Of a stretch of 64,000 bases of DNA, positions 1-13,284 are shown one piece after another (within the stretch, counting starts at the first letter, position 1; the number at the start of each line of letters is the position of its first letter). The DNA is taken from contig JALLLS010000009.1 of NCBI GenBank assembly GCA_025094145.1, forward strand, positions 372,001-436,000, given 5' to 3'. The position numbers and the translations under genes are program-made. The DNA is from Spinellus fusiger (lineage: Eukaryota > Mucoromycota > Mucoromycetes > Mucorales > Phycomycetaceae). The notes under the pieces are model-generated. The model was not told the DNA's origin and did not search any database. It saw only the letters and a list, made by a program, of their open reading frames with translations.

Positions 1-35
1 TAAAGTGTGCCATTACTAAAGAGGAGCATTTGCAG

Positions 36-911
36 GTGGGCCAGAGAACAGTACTCGTGCCTTATAAAAAAGAGCATGTGTTACAGTACCATGAGTGGAT
101 GAAGTCTCCATTCCTGCAGGGTATATAAAAAGTGGCTACTTCTTGTTGACTACTAAGAGATTGTATAGAAATGACAGCTTCAGAACCACTGACACTAGAA
201 GAAGAGTATGAAATGCAGCAGTCTTGGCATGAAGACGATAAGAGTAAGTGCTAGCTGGTATTTACAAACAAATAGTAACTGTGGCATTCTTAGAGTGTAC
301 GTTTATATTAATGGCACATCCAGAGAAAGATACCTGCCAAAATATACCGGTAAAAGAAATAAAAGAAACTGCGGGTAAACAGTATGCACTGTAATAATAA
401 TACTAAACCTTTTTATTATTATTAGTGATGATGGGTGATGTCAATATCTTTCTGAATGATCCTGATGATGACCCTTCATTTGGAGAAATTGAAATCATGA
501 TTGCAGAAGAAGCCTACCGTCGCACCGGGCGTGGACTGGAGGCATTGGAAGTAATGATGGGCTATGGTAAATATTCAACCTATCAAAGTATACATACTTA
601 TACTCGCCATAGCAATCAAGGAGCTTGGTATTCGTACATTCCATGCCAAGATAGCCATGTCCAATCAAGCAAGCATTGATCTTTTTACTAATAAGCTTGG
701 ATTTTATCCTGTTTCCATCTCTACTGTATTCCAAGAAACAACATTGGAATGGTCGATTCATTCTCCCACAAAAGAACAACTTACTAAAGACAGTGAAGAA
801 GAACCTTACGGCTCCAAGGCCACAGACACACAAAAAGAAATAGTACTCTCCGTTCATCAAAGACTGTTCAGTACTTGGGAAACACATGTACAAAAAAAAT
901 CTTGGTCATAA
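36..911 (+). CDS. NAT9-type GNAT N-acetyltransferase, 5' end outside window
   Basis: Spliced model join(36..120, 169..243, 294..374, 426..566, 613..911). An upstream first exon lies outside the window, because the visible exon starts right after an AG at 35. The protein reads through VLVPY, YHEWMKSP and TASEPLTLEEEYEMQQSW, then CTFI, GDVNIF, and a GEIEIMIAEE acetyl-CoA-binding region. This order is characteristic of N-acetyltransferase 9 (NAT9), a GNAT-fold enzyme linked in animals to tubulin and microtubule stability. Four introns of 46-51 nt have GT-AG ends, and each junction restores the frame. The C-terminal exon (LGIRTFHAKIAMSNQASIDLF) matches the end of the GNAT fold. The tail after about residue 180 is charged and less conserved. 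Family assignment is by recognition of motifs; the substrate is inferred. Confidence 0.88.
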
Positions 912-1044
912 TCTATATTTTAGTTTGTTATGATAATTAGAGAATTACACGAATATAATTTCCTATAAACAAATAGAAGAGTTCAATAAAATAATATAAA
1001 AAATCTATAATGCAATAGATAATTAATAAATCTATGCTACCTGG

Positions 1045-1830
1045 TCAATCCTTCTTGTGTTGCTTAAGAAAAACCTCGATCATATTATACCAAAACATTG
1101 GGGAGATCTCGATAAAAGCAATCTCCATGCCACGTCTGTCTGTAACATGCTGGGGATACTGATTAGATGATGTATAGTTGATTAAGACTCCCTTGGGCAA
1201 TTCAACGGAAAAACCTCTGTCACCATTGTCTTCTTTGTAGTCAAAAGGAGGAATATCAGTCGTGGCACCATTATTTACACTCTTTACTATCCTCAAATCT
1301 GTATCAAACTTTATAAAACAGGACTTAAAGTAGGCTGAATACTTATTACAGTAAGATACACAGTTTCTGTTGAAAACCATACTGTAATCATCCCCGGGTT
1401 GACAAGTTACCTTTATGTCAAAGAGAAACTTCATTGTCTTTGGGTCAACATACGAGAAAATTCCTTGTAGCTTTACTTATATAGGCACCTGCGGTATTTA
1501 TGGAGTAAATCTTGGGTTCATGGTACAATCAAATATCCTTGGACAATAAAAAGAAAATCCCAAAAAAAATCCAAGATATAGGAAAATATGAATGATTAAA
1601 CTGTTCATCACTATAATAAAATCAACTCATCTTCTTACATAAACAACCCGGTGATCTTTTTCAGAATAGTGTCTCATTCTCTGTGTCAATGCTTTGATAG
1701 CTAGAGTGCGGCACATAGAACATGTTTGACTCATAATCAAAAGGTCTAGAATAAAACAGAAACTTAGTATATTAACAACTATATCATAAGTTGGTGCTTT
1801 AATGCTAGGGGAATCTGCATCATTAAACAT
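1045..1830 (-). CDS. Small F-box-like protein, proposed two-exon model
   Basis: Two reading frames are proposed as one gene, complement(join(1045..1470, 1639..1830)), 205 aa. The first exon holds an F-box-like pattern: a proline, then IVVNILSF, then DLLIMSQTC and a basic segment. F-boxes bind Skp1 in SCF ubiquitin ligases. The exon ends at TAT|GTAAGAAG. The second exon, from CTA-CAA-GGA at 1470, is cysteine-containing and has no recognised domain. The 168-nt intron is longer than most others here, and its acceptor was chosen only because it keeps the frame. Alternatively they are two separate small genes: a TATATAAG lies about 45 bp before the ATG at 1434. The F-box call rests on pattern alone. 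Confidence 0.42.
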
Positions 1831-2349
1831 AATTGATTTAATATAGATAAGAGAAGAGAGAAGAGAGAAGAAAATAGTGTGGAATCAATAAAAGCGAGAT
1901 GATTGCCTTATTGCTATGAAATTGGAACACTCTTGCTCAAAACTACAATGCTATACTTTATTATAAAGTAAACAATTCAAATTCAGTGAGTTGAGAAAGA
2001 TATATAGATGAATTAATATATGTTAAATCATAGATCTATTTGCTGTAGAAAGAGATATATAGGTTGTAAAGTTGTAAATGAAGCAACATGAAATATTTCA
2101 TCATTTTAAACTCCGTAAATGCTTCAATGGATATGGTTATGTTTTTCATTGTTTTATCTTTCATATTTTTTTCATCGATAATTTTTAACAATTTTATCAA
2201 AACCTTTTTTAAATAATAATAATAATAATAACAGGCTTAATTGTAGTGGGAATCTTCGTACAATAGAAATGTTATTTAAACAAATAAAATGGAGACAGCA
2301 GTCTGTTATAATATAATATACTAGTCAGTATAGATAGGTATTTTTTATA
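1831..2349. other. AT-rich intergenic DNA
   Basis: No supported gene. There is a GAGAA-rich stretch near 1845-1870 and an (AAT)n run near 2214-2230. Confidence 0.6.
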
Positions 2350-3652
2350 CAGCCACACCCAACTGAATTGAATACTTTTGAAAATAAATCTCAGGACGAA
2401 ATATTTAGGACATTTTCAACATCAAATGAAACACTCCACATTTGATCTAGAACCTTAAGACCTTAGCACACCAAAGCCCAAAATCTTTATTTATCGAAAA
2501 TAAAAAAATAATAATGCACTTAATATTCTATATGGCCTCGTTTAGCATCAATGACAGCCTGGCATCTGTCTGTCATACTTTGAACTCATTGTTGTGCAAG
2601 TTCAACACCAACTCTCTTTTACTCCACTGCAAGTAGAGCCTTCAAACATTCAATATTGATAATAAATACCCTTCCTTATTTGCCTTGTCTTTCCAAGGCC
2701 CACCAGATATGTTCAATTGGTTTCAATTCAGGACATTGAGCGGCCCAGTAATCAAGATACCCTAATTTGATGTGTCTCTTTCTACCATCTATCACAGGCC
2801 TCATTATGACAGCTACCACCATCTTCTTGTAACTGAAATTCTTCGTTCTCTTTCTGATGCAATTACATGCACCAACGATGGAACTTATAAGCTAAAATAT
2901 TGATATATCTGTCTTGGTTTACAATACCATCAACAAAGACTCATAGGCCAAATCCACCCATCCATAATCAGCACTAAAGCATGACCCCATCGCCACCAAA
3001 CTTCGTTTTTGGAGCAATAGGATTAGAATCCTAATGTTTTCTAACTTTTCTGATGACACCTCTTTACTGATCACTCATCCAACTGACATCTTCTTTAGCT
3101 CAACAAGGCCGTTTTTCTTTGTATTCTTCAGTTGAGGCTGGCTTGTGATATAAAGAAAAAGATCCAAACCCTAACTGATTGTAGTAGTTGATAATGGTGT
3201 TTCTACATACATCCACCTAAATATTCAATATTTCCAATTTCAGCTGATTCTATGGAGGCAGGTAGGTCCTTTCTAATGACCTTTTCTAGGTGTATGAGGT
3301 CCCTCTCACTGGAATTTTTATTTTTATTTTATGTTTTCCATGACTCTTTAAACGCAATGGTGACCTATGTTCTTTTGATATTTCTGATACTATTTTGAAC
3401 TGTGGGCTGTTTTCATCTTAATTATGCTTTCAATGACAGTCATTTTTAATCTAGCCTTCAACATATAATAAATGCCCTATCGTCTTCTATCTTTTGCCTT
3501 ATCCTATTCTCCACGAGTGTGAGTTTCTGAAAATTTATCTGACATGTTGTGTTGGTTTAATAATATTTGGAAAGAATAAGAGTTTTATGCAAAAAAAAAA
3601 GGTTTTTTTTATTAAAATTTAGGCAAGTATTAAATTCAATTGGGTGTGACTA
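2350..3652 (-). mobile_element. Dead Tc1-like transposon, family with CAGYCACACCCAA ends
   Basis: Terminal inverted repeats are visible. The left end CAGCCACACCCAACTGAATT at 2350 matches, with three differences, the reverse complement of the sequence ending at about 3652, and TA precedes the left end. The element is about 1.3 kb, the normal Tc1 size. On the minus strand around 2690-2770 the decayed transposase still shows CPELKPIEHIWWALE, the third catalytic-residue block of a DDE/D transposase (usually SPDLNPIEHxWxxL). Many stops and frameshifts interrupt the rest. A second, interrupted copy of the same family is at 50592-52977. Confidence 0.85.
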
Positions 3653-5386
3653 TTGAATAAACCGATAACATGTATACTATTTCCCGTTAACTATTTTATA
3701 TCTTATCTTTTATTTATTTTTACCTGAAACATAACACCTAATAATTTTCTCCGCTCTTATCTGCTTCTAACAATGTCATCATCGTGACAGAATAAGCATT
3801 AAACATCAAAGAGTTCAAATGCTATGATATAGTTGATGCCCATGGTGACCACATAAAGTCATATTTCTTTTTCACTAAACGTTTATTCATTATATAGAGC
3901 TTTCTTCTATTTATTTATTGAAGCATTCAATTGTGTATAAAAGCATATTTATGAGATTACAGTATGATAAAAGTGAATTATCTAAGTTAAAAACACTCCC
4001 TGGGTTTAAAATAGTGAAATATTTCATGCTGTTCCATTTAAGAGAAGTTTATGATAGTTCTAATGTTCTGGATTCATCATTACAAAAAAAAAGAAGCATT
4101 AATTCAGCATTTCCATGTTCTTTCTCTTAATATTATTACCAGGTATGTTTATTTTATCTTCTACCACTTCAGTCATGTATTCTATTCTTTTCACCCTTAA
4201 TTACTGCTCCTCTCTATATGCCCTATCTTTACTCTATTAACATTTTTTCTCGACTTTTAATTGTCTTCCTTTTCCAAGAATGTACAGCCATCTTAATTCT
4301 GATCTATTTTTTCGTATTTCTTAACCATCTATACGAATATCACGCCCCTCTATACCACAATTAAACCTACAGTCATCCCCCCACCCGTACTATTTCGTTA
4401 CATCCATCTAAACCTAGTGTGGTAAGTATTCAGGCTTTTAAATCTATAATACAGGTAATGTAACACGTCTACTATGTCAGTATATTTCAGGACTCCATTT
4501 TCTCATTTTCAATGATTTTTTTAGCTAATTGAATATCTTCTTATTACCCTTACTCACAGAAAATGAAGATATCTTATCGTCTCGTATATATATCGAGTGG
4601 TCTCCTTGTAACCAATTTATGATATCAACTGGTTTTCTCCTTAATAAGTATGATTCTATATTGAACTTTCTCTATTAAACGTCTCTACAGAAATAAACAG
4701 TAATGGGGAAGAATTATGAGCATGTATAAGTTACATATACTCATACTTTTTAATACTTCATTTTGATATTGTTATAACTTTATGAATTCTTTGGATATAG
4801 AGTCAAGACCTCCAATGAATGAAAAAAGAACAATCTATTACTAGAAGAAGAAAAAGTGTTTCTTTCAGTTTGATCAGTACTTGGTGGGTCCCCTATGGCA
4901 TACAGTACAGTCTGAGGCTTTCACTCCCTATTGACAATGAGAATATCCATCACCTTGTATATATATCACCCTACTAAAGCACCAATGATACCAATTAATT
5001 TTCATTTATGTAGTTTATTCTACTTCTCGTAATTTTTTTCCCAGGTAAGCTCAAAGAGGATCCGCTGTGTATAAAACCAAGATTTTGGCTAGCTATCTGA
5101 AAAAATACTTCTATACCACTGATATGTGTTAAAATATTAAATGCAGTACATACGTTTAAAAGAATTATAATTGGGGTTGATAGGAAAAACAGTTACGAGT
5201 TTGGAAAAAAAACTATGAGAGGAAAGTAAGGTGTTTTCTTTCTTCAAAATCTAGACAGTCAGACAGAAAGTACGAGGATAGAACTTATTCTTGAAAGCGG
5301 ATTCGAGTTAAGGTAGTATAGAATGAATATTTAATTTTGTATAATAATGCTAAATTATACACAATTTCTGATATACATTAAGGATA
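3653..5386. other. Gene-poor AT-rich DNA
   Basis: No supported gene or repeat. A 70-codon open frame at 3918-4130 has no recognisable motif. A pyrimidine-rich stretch lies at about 4180-4430. Confidence 0.5.
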
Positions 5387-5764
5387 TTAAAAATGCAATA
5401 CAATTGATGAAAATAGTAAATATAATGTATTTGTTAAATGAGATAACGATAGCAGTAGACCTGATGGATAAATAAAATAGAAAAACATCTGTTCGGAAAT
5501 CGAGTGTCTAATGTGTGGAACTGGAAACCATATAATGTACTTGTCACCCTTTTTCATGTCCATCACTGTGTTTTCATCTTGGTGTTGTTGAATAACTTTA
5601 GGATCATGGATGAGAGAAATCAAAAATCGGCATAATACATATTCAAGTTGTTTACGCCTTGCCTGAAGCGTTTTTTGGTCCTCATCGTGACTATATACTT
5701 ATTTTTCATCAACAACTATGTGTTATACCATGTCACTGAATTCACGCAGCTTCTTGATAAGGGT
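5387..5764 (-). pseudogene. Decayed coding fragment of unknown family
   Basis: One minus-strand frame runs from about 5764 to 5470 with only two stops and protein-like composition: LIKKLREFSDMV, then HDEDQKTLQARRKQLEYV, then HDPKVIQQHQDE and KKGDKYIIWFPVPHIRHS. The last part (to 5387) becomes hydrophobic and is probably noncoding. I do not recognise the family. The two in-frame stops near the start argue for a relic rather than a live gene. A transposon origin is possible given the surroundings, but nothing shows it. Confidence 0.35.
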
Positions 5765-7423
5765 CAATTGAATTGTGAGAAATGTTAAGTTCAAATATAT
5801 TAGTATCTATCTTCTGTCATATATGTAAATTAGTAAACAGTGCATGTTATTAGACCAAAGGCTGTAGTTAAACAGAGAGTTAGGTGTTGTGTGTCAGAAT
5901 TGTGATGGAATATACGAAATACATATATATTTATACTTGGTAAATAAAGCGGATATCATACTGATGATTTATAGAATATAAACAATTAAAATTACTTATA
6001 CTAAATACAATTGATCAAAATTTACAATTGATTTGTAAAAATATTTATAGATTGTGTTGTAAAATATTCTATTAATTACTATAACTTTCTTTGAAGCATA
6101 TGACCTGTTATAATGAATTATTGCACCAGATCATAAAGCACTACTGCTCATGATTTTAATGGGGGGGTACTCATAAACTCACCGATACCTTACTTTTATA
6201 TATTTATTCTTGAGAAAGGTTCAAACCATCGGATCAATAATTATTAGCTTTTTTTTTTGGTATTATCTACTATAGTTAGAGAAACATACTTTATTGTTGT
6301 TTTAATAAGCTCGATCTTGTGTTAATAGAAATCTCAACTGATGTCTCATTACTATTCTAGTTTCTTTTTTCATCAACATCTCTCATAGGGAAAGCTCTCT
6401 TAAAGACTTCATCTGCTTTTTTGTTATTATTTTAGTGTTTTAATAGCCTATACATAGTGTTGTGGCACACATTCAACAATCAAGACCTCTGATCATGCTA
6501 GTACTTTTTATCAGTTCACACAGAATATTGTTTTGATGTCCGCATCTTGATCGTAGATCTCAGGGGTCTTTGAGATCATGTGCGCGTTGTTCTATGGGGC
6601 AGACAGTATAGTATAAAAAAACTACAAAAAAAAACATTTCTTTTGTTACAAGAACCCAGTATTTTAAAGAAAAAAGAAAAAAGAAATTTTCCCACTATTT
6701 TGCTTTTTATCTTTTATACCACACACCCTGGTAAAATATCTTTAACTCTTTCTCTGTATTCTTATGTAAAAGTATGCAATAGTATTTATATCATGTCTTA
6801 ATGTACGTCATATCCTCTGCAGAATTTATTTTACAGAACTGATAAAGATATCAGAAAGAAAGTTCAGAAGAGACAAAAATAAATAAATATAGACATAAAA
6901 CTGATTAAATAACAGACATAAAAAAATGAGTGGAAATAAAAAAAAAGTTATCGAAAAAAAAAGGGTGAAAATAAAATAAAAAAAATTAGTTTTTGTCTAT
7001 TCACTTTGTTTATCGTCATGCTAGCGGGATAACTAAGGTTACACAGTTACGTACTATGGACTTCAATAAAAAGCAAAGGGAAAATAATAGTAAAAAAAAG
7101 GTCCACTTTTTGTTTTGAAAAATGAAGGTTGCATAGAATTCTTTTTTTCAGTATCTATAAAACATCATATTTCTCCTGACTTCAAGAAGAATATAAACCA
7201 AAGAATAGTGGTGTAAAAGAGTGTATTTTTGAGATTTGTCTTGCTATATGGCTCAACCAAGCAGCAATCTCCTATGCAATATTCTTCTTTTCTTTGTCTT
7301 TGTAGTTTACTATTGCCGAACTGATTAAAATAATATAAGTTATAAAAATAAGCAAGAGAATCCTTCCTGTTCAAAAGAACTATACATAATAACTCCAGCA
7401 TGCATCTGTTTGATTTATTAACT
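5765..7423. other. Gene-poor AT-rich DNA downstream of the FAR1-domain gene
   Basis: No supported gene. It contains A- and T-runs (for example 6890-6990) and a G7 run at 6162. The first few hundred bases left of 7424 should hold the 3' UTR of the minus-strand gene. Confidence 0.5.
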
Positions 7424-9748
7424 CTACTGAGGTTGATGGTGTATTATCGTCAAAGGTTGAGCTACATTCTGGTTATGCTGGTGGTGTGTCATCGAAGAAG
7501 AATTAAGGACAGGTGGTAGTGGCTTTCCATGTTCCATAGAGTGAGTCTGGAATGCAGAGTGTATATTATTTTCTTGATTTGTGTTTGTGTTAGGAGAGAC
7601 ACCTGAATGCAGATGATGTCTCATCATAGAAGATGTATTCGGTGGGTCAAACTGAAACCCAAGCTCAGAGTTAGGAGTAAAGCTGTTGGTCCCATGATTC
7701 GACATAGTGTGGTGATAGAAAGAAGGGTGCACATAATTCTGCATAGGAGTTGCCATGGGAAGACCCTGATTTTCGTAAGAAGTATGATAGACAAAAGATG
7801 GCTCGGAAGAGGGTGCCTGCTGTAATGAATGGTGTTGCTGTAGAGGTGCAAGTGGAACGGTGTGTCCTCTGTGTTGAGAAGTTCCTGCTAAGAACGAGTG
7901 CTGATGTTGAAGTGTATGCAAAGAGTCTGAGGTGCCAGAAATTGGGTCATCAATCTGTCCATGACTCTCCCGTCTTCTTTTAGTATTTCTTTTTGATCCT
8001 GTTGTTGATGATTCTATAGCTGTGTCTTCCACAACAGAACCGCTTCCTTGTCTTCGTGAAGTTCGGTTTACTTGTATGTCATTCATTGCACGTTGGGTGT
8101 GTAGCTTTACATAATAAGTATGGCGAGGAACAACAATTGTAGTGTATCCTTTAGGCACTTCCGGTACTTTTGAACCCGATATGTTAACCTCTTGCTTGGG
8201 GATTTTAGGATATAGTATTGTATCGCTGTTCTGCATTCCCATTGCTTCATCTATGTCAGAGGGTAGTTGTTCAATAAAGCCATCGATTGACTGATTCTAC
8301 CCATAAAACACAAAAAAAAGTATTCTTATTAATACTATTGTTCTTATTGATAGTACTAGTGTCATCATTGATACTTTTTTTTTGGTGTTGAGCACCTAAC
8401 CTATACACGGCTTGCTGATTTACCTGTAAGGACATACTACGTCCAAATGTAACATTTTCGTTTCTTGTATCAAGACGTGCTTTGCCCTTTTCCAAATCCA
8501 AAGAGTCAGAAGAAGTGTCTGCTCTTGCTATATCTTCGTTGGAATCAGTGCCTTCTTCTAGATTAGGCGATTGAAGTGTGTCTGGGTCAATATGAGCTGA
8601 CTCACAAACAGCCATTAGAAGACGAATAGCCTCTGCTTCCACAAATCGTGATAGCTCTTCATTGCCAGCAGAAACAATACATATCTTTGTCCACCAGCTA
8701 GTGAGGCTACGTGCTCTTGAAACTGCTTCCCGGCGTTTGATTTTCTGTCTCTCTTCAGACAAACGATTGTAAAACCTTCGCTCATTCCAGTTGATGTTGG
8801 GGAAGCGTGACTTTACTTCATTTCGTATTTCTTGTGTTGTAAGTCTTTGTCTAGCCAGTTCACAGATCATATCAATGACATCCCTTGGCCAATTCCTTTC
8901 AATGTCTTCGGGTCGCATGAATTCATGATTATGTTTGGCTGCCTCTGGGTTTTGAGACTTTCTAAATTCCCAACGACCCTCTCGTTCATACAATACAACA
9001 CGCCACCGACAATCACAGCGTTTCGAAGGTCTTTTTCTCTGTGGAGTAGAGATACGTTTACGTAATGAATCTGGAACACCCTCTCTAGAGCAATAGACGT
9101 AAATATTCTAAAATAGAAAGGGCAGGTGAGAAATTCAGACAAATGTACACCGAGAACAAATGTTTCTAGTCAAAAACAATGCCAAGAAAAGGCAAGACCC
9201 AGGAGGTCTGTCTATTTTTTTTTTACATGTACATAGTAAGCTGGTGTTTTTTTTCCCCAAAAGGATAAGACCTCCCCCTCCCCTCCCCTTATACCATAAG
9301 ATGGAAAGATACAGTGTTGTGACGCTGTCAATACAGCAGTAGAGAAAAAGAAAATAGAATTGTATGTTTGTTTTTGTTGCTTGCATAAAACTTTCATGTT
9401 TTCTTTTAAAGCAATAGCTAGTGTAAAAGTGGAGATGTAGAAAAAGAAAAAGAAAACTCACTTTATGTGTGCTTGCTTCTTGTTTGACTGTAAATCCGAA
9501 TTCGGCACACAACTCTCGACAGTGTTCAATTGCCATCGCGCTTTCTGTGAATGAAAGGCTGAGAAGTCTCTCATAGAGTGGCTGTAGCTGAACAAAACAA
9601 AACAGATGATAGGTGAGATGAATACAGCACCAAGAGTGTACTTATGCAAAGGACCTACCAATTGCTCAGAATCGACGTTCTGGAAGCTTGTCTGTCCAAA
9701 TGCTTGTTCGTTAATAGTATTGCCTCTTAAGTCTTGTTGATTTGACAT
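7424..9748 (-). CDS. FAR1-domain (WRKY-GCM1 fold) DNA-binding protein
   Basis: Model complement(join(7424..8296, 8424..9107, 9462..9587, 9659..9748)), 590 aa; all three introns are GT-AG and phase 0. Residues about 30-135 form a FAR1-type zinc-binding domain: LCAEFGFTVKQEAS, then YVYCSREG, a basic stretch RKRISTPQRKRPSKRC with C-x-C, and a closing HNHEF. This domain derives from MULE-type transposases and is used by transcription factors such as FAR1/FHY3 and relatives of the Aft1 family. The rest is typical of a regulator: a charged helical region (about 140-230), then a His/Gln/Ser-rich C-terminus (QHQHS, LQQHH) and a bipartite basic patch (KRNTKRRRE). No transposase catalytic core follows, so it is probably a transcription factor. 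Targets are unknown. Confidence 0.8.
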
Positions 9749-12700
9749 GATGCTTGTATTGAAGAGTTCTTATTGTTATGGAAATAAGTGTTATGAGATG
9801 ACTGTTGTTATGTTGTTGTTGTCGAAAGAGATGAGTTGCTTCTGTTAGATCAGAATGGCCGAATGGAGAAGGTCAGCAGAGAGTAATGAGGATTAGTAAT
9901 GACAAGGCAATGACAATAAAATGAGTGTCGTCTCTCAGAGAAGTGTTTTATAGGAGACTCCTTGAGTCTATGGGGGTGGCTCTCTGTGTAGCAACTAGAG
10001 TTGGTGAAGTGAGGTGTGTTTGCTATGTAAGGCTACGCAGGTGTGTGTATGTGTGTGTATGTGTGTATGTGTATATCTATGTGTGTGTGTGTGTACGTGT
10101 GTGTGTGTATGTGTGTATGTGTTTTTTTAGCTTGGATGTGTTGAATTTGTCTTTGAATTAAGCGTACAGGACAGTAGAGAGTAGTGTGTTATAAGACCTA
10201 TGATCAAAGAATGCATTGGTTATTGATAAGAAGGAAGACAAGTATGCTGATGCTGCAATAGAATATAGTCAGGCAAACAGAGTCCTCTTTACAGACTGAT
10301 CAAGGTAAGCCAGTCGGATATTATTTCGGTAAGTTGAAACTTACACTTGAACTGTATAAATAGGTGTGTAATGTGTCTCTGGCTAGACAATACACAACTG
10401 CTGTCTTGTCTGTGTTGGGCACTATAGCAAACAGAGCAGGTTGGGTAGGGATTATAAAGCCTAAATATCTCTAAAAGTAAAATAAAAAAGGGCTGTAAAA
10501 AATCTCGATTGATTTTGGCTGTTATGGGAAAAGAAAGAGAAGGGGAAAGGAATAAAATACTGCTGTCTTTTTGGTAACGTCGTGCTAAGTTCTGTGTGAG
10601 CATCTATAGAAAAGTGTTCACGCACGCAGCTTGATATCCAGGTCAAACCTTGCCACTGAAACATTGCCAATCGCGATCAATTCAAGGCAGTGTAGTTTTC
10701 TTAGTGTCACCAATGTATGCTAACCTGACCCCTGTCCGTTGATGGAAGGAAAGAACGGTAGGGTAAGACGGTAGGGTAAGAAATAATATCCTTTTCCTCT
10801 TGTCTGCTGTGTTACCTTTTTGGGTATTTACTTACACAGTATGAAAAGGCACGTTACTATCATGTTACCGACATTAGGGTATATAAGAAGCCTGTGCGTC
10901 CAGTCTTCTGGTCTTCGTTACCTCTCCTGTTATTGCAGTCAACATTTTGTCGCCGACGCAGTGACTGTACAATATACTCAATCCGATCCATACGGAATCT
11001 CCACTGGCAATGGATCAAGTGACGGTAATAACTGGGCTTATCTCTAATGTCCATTCTGACTTTGCATGAAATTTGATCTATGTTAGACGCAGACTATCCT
11101 AATAAGTCTGGGTCTGTTTCTGTCAATAAAGGCTTATAGAGTCAGCAAAACATTGCTGTTCAATTCAAGTAAATTACTAAGTGTCTAAATAGGACTACTT
11201 GAGCCTCCACATTCTATATGCCTCTGTAGATAGTATCTTCATGGGTAAAGGCCATCTTGTCAGCGGTGATTTGATGGGTGCACTTTTAATTTCATGAGTA
11301 CAGTCTCAGCTTATTATCTGGGAAAGTTAATCAACTGTCAATGCTCTTTGACATTCCCAGCAAACTCACTTTACAGTTTGATTGAAGAGGAGTTCCAACG
11401 GGTAGAGAGATCGCTCAAGTCGTCAGCTTTTGCAAGTTCAAATGTTGATTCATTTAGTTCTACGCCATGGCATAGTGTCTTCATCTGGTTTAGAAAATCT
11501 TTTGAGTCTTGTGAATGTGTAATCAGCCATGCATAAGATTGCTTGGAGTGTATTATCATATCAATTAACTGTCATTGTATCTCTATTCGTTACGCAGCCC
11601 GCACTATCATTGGCAGTCCATCTCTCTAAATGACATGAGGAAGCCCGAGTATCTTGTTTTATCCTATCCTGGCCGTGCACCTATAGAAATCCCTTGAGCT
11701 CTTTTTGCTGATGAGATGAGAGTGAAGAAAGATAGTGCATCTGTCATTGTCCTTATCTCAAGTCACTCAGATCGCCATTTCTAGTCTATCCCTCAGTCGT
11801 CCTTTTCAACTATGTTTCATTGATCTTTCAGTTATGTTTTAGGCCTTCATAAAGGCTGTCCTCAAATAAATAGGATTCAATTCTCTCTGTTCTCTATGGA
11901 AAATATAGCCAACGGTAACATACTCCCTACTATTGCTTGTTATTCATTCTGATTCTATTGGATAACAGACTGCTCTATGGTATGTCATGGCCTCCGAGAC
12001 ACTCGGGGTTCTATTTATCAGCCACAAAGACATACATGAGAATAAGCACCTCTTGTACTTTTCATGGATAGAGATGTATGCCACTATATTAAATCCTTAG
12101 CTTGATGAATAATAAAACAGAATAAGATGACAAAATCCAATGTATTTCTAAAGGCTAAACCGCTTTCTTTCTATCATCTATACCAATAATACATTAATGA
12201 TAAATGAATTATTCTTGATATGTCCAATAAGGATCTGATAGACTTTTACACTTGTTTATTTACTTTTATTAAGATAAAGGCAGTTATTTTTATTTATTTT
12301 TTTATTTTTAAAATATAAAGCTGAATCGGCCATTAGCACATGAATCTCATTCAATAGGCATTATAGCTAATAAATTAAAACTTGATGTGTTGGTCTACAT
12401 TTGTTTCACTATTAAAAATCCCTGAAAATGTGATTGTTTGATATCAGATTATTCGTTCTTTTATCCTTACTATAACCCCATGATCACTGTTTTAGTTACA
12501 CCAGGACACTTATAGTCTTCTTTATATGAGCAAAAAAAAAAGGTTTGTCAGTCATCTATTGATTGTATTGCAAAGTTGAACCTTGGAGATTACTTTGTAT
12601 TTCATTTTCTCTTATAGAAAAAGAGTTAGGGAAAATAGCTTAAATACAATATACAGTATTTTGTACGAGGTTGGACTATGATCAGGAACAGATATGTCAT

Positions 12701-12992
12701 AATAAGTATACAAGATGTCTCTTTTGTGTACTAGTGATGCACTTGTGTGAGTCGAGTGAGCCATAACAGACCCAACACATTTATACCTACCTATTATAAC
12801 TGCAGATCAGGCTACTAATAATTCGTGTAAATATTAGCCACGTTTACCAATAAGATAATCCCTTTCTCAGTGTAGACAGAGTAGAGTAATGACAAATTAC
12901 TTTATTTTTCCTAGAGACGTGAACAGACTTTTTATCCAACTAACTCATATAGGTTAGCAAAGACGAGTCATATTAAAGAACGCTATTGAGGT
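9749..12992. other. Intergenic region upstream of the FAR1-domain gene
   Basis: No coding gene I can support. It contains the GT microsatellite (listed separately), a 13-bp direct repeat ACGGTAGGGTAAG twice at about 10755-10780, and a TATATAAG at about 10879 followed by a less AT-rich stretch to 11045 that could be a transcribed unit without a long ORF. A short minus-strand open frame at 11371-11559 looks protein-like but is isolated. Confidence 0.45.
10041..10122. repeat. GT-rich microsatellite
   Basis: About 80 bp of (GT)n interrupted by AT and AC steps, some 300 bp upstream of the FAR1-domain gene start. Confidence 0.9.
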
Positions 12993-13284
12993 ACACGCCT
13001 AAAGATATTTGGGATATAAAAGTAAATACACGGACAATAAAATAACACTATTTTTATGATTGGCTAATGTGTTTTAAAAAAGGTATTTTCAGAAAATATT
13101 GGTGCATCTTTGGGGAAAAATATAATATTGACACATTATTGTTCAAAGACTTATGTGTCTCTGGATGTAGTGTAGCGATAACTACACCAGATCCCTTTCT
13201 AATCTCTTGGTAGGTCGGCTACCAATAGGTAATAGTAACTCCTTTTTCTTTTAATACCAAAAGCACTTGGGTTGTTTGCCTTCT

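Noticed and set aside
5281..5320. tRNA-like GCGGATTCGAG motif
   Set aside because: No matching A-box, acceptor stem or cloverleaf; no tRNA gene could be supported anywhere in the window.
10860..11054. Opposed open frames downstream of a TATATAAG
   Set aside because: No ATG-initiated frame with coding character; could be noncoding transcription, not supportable.
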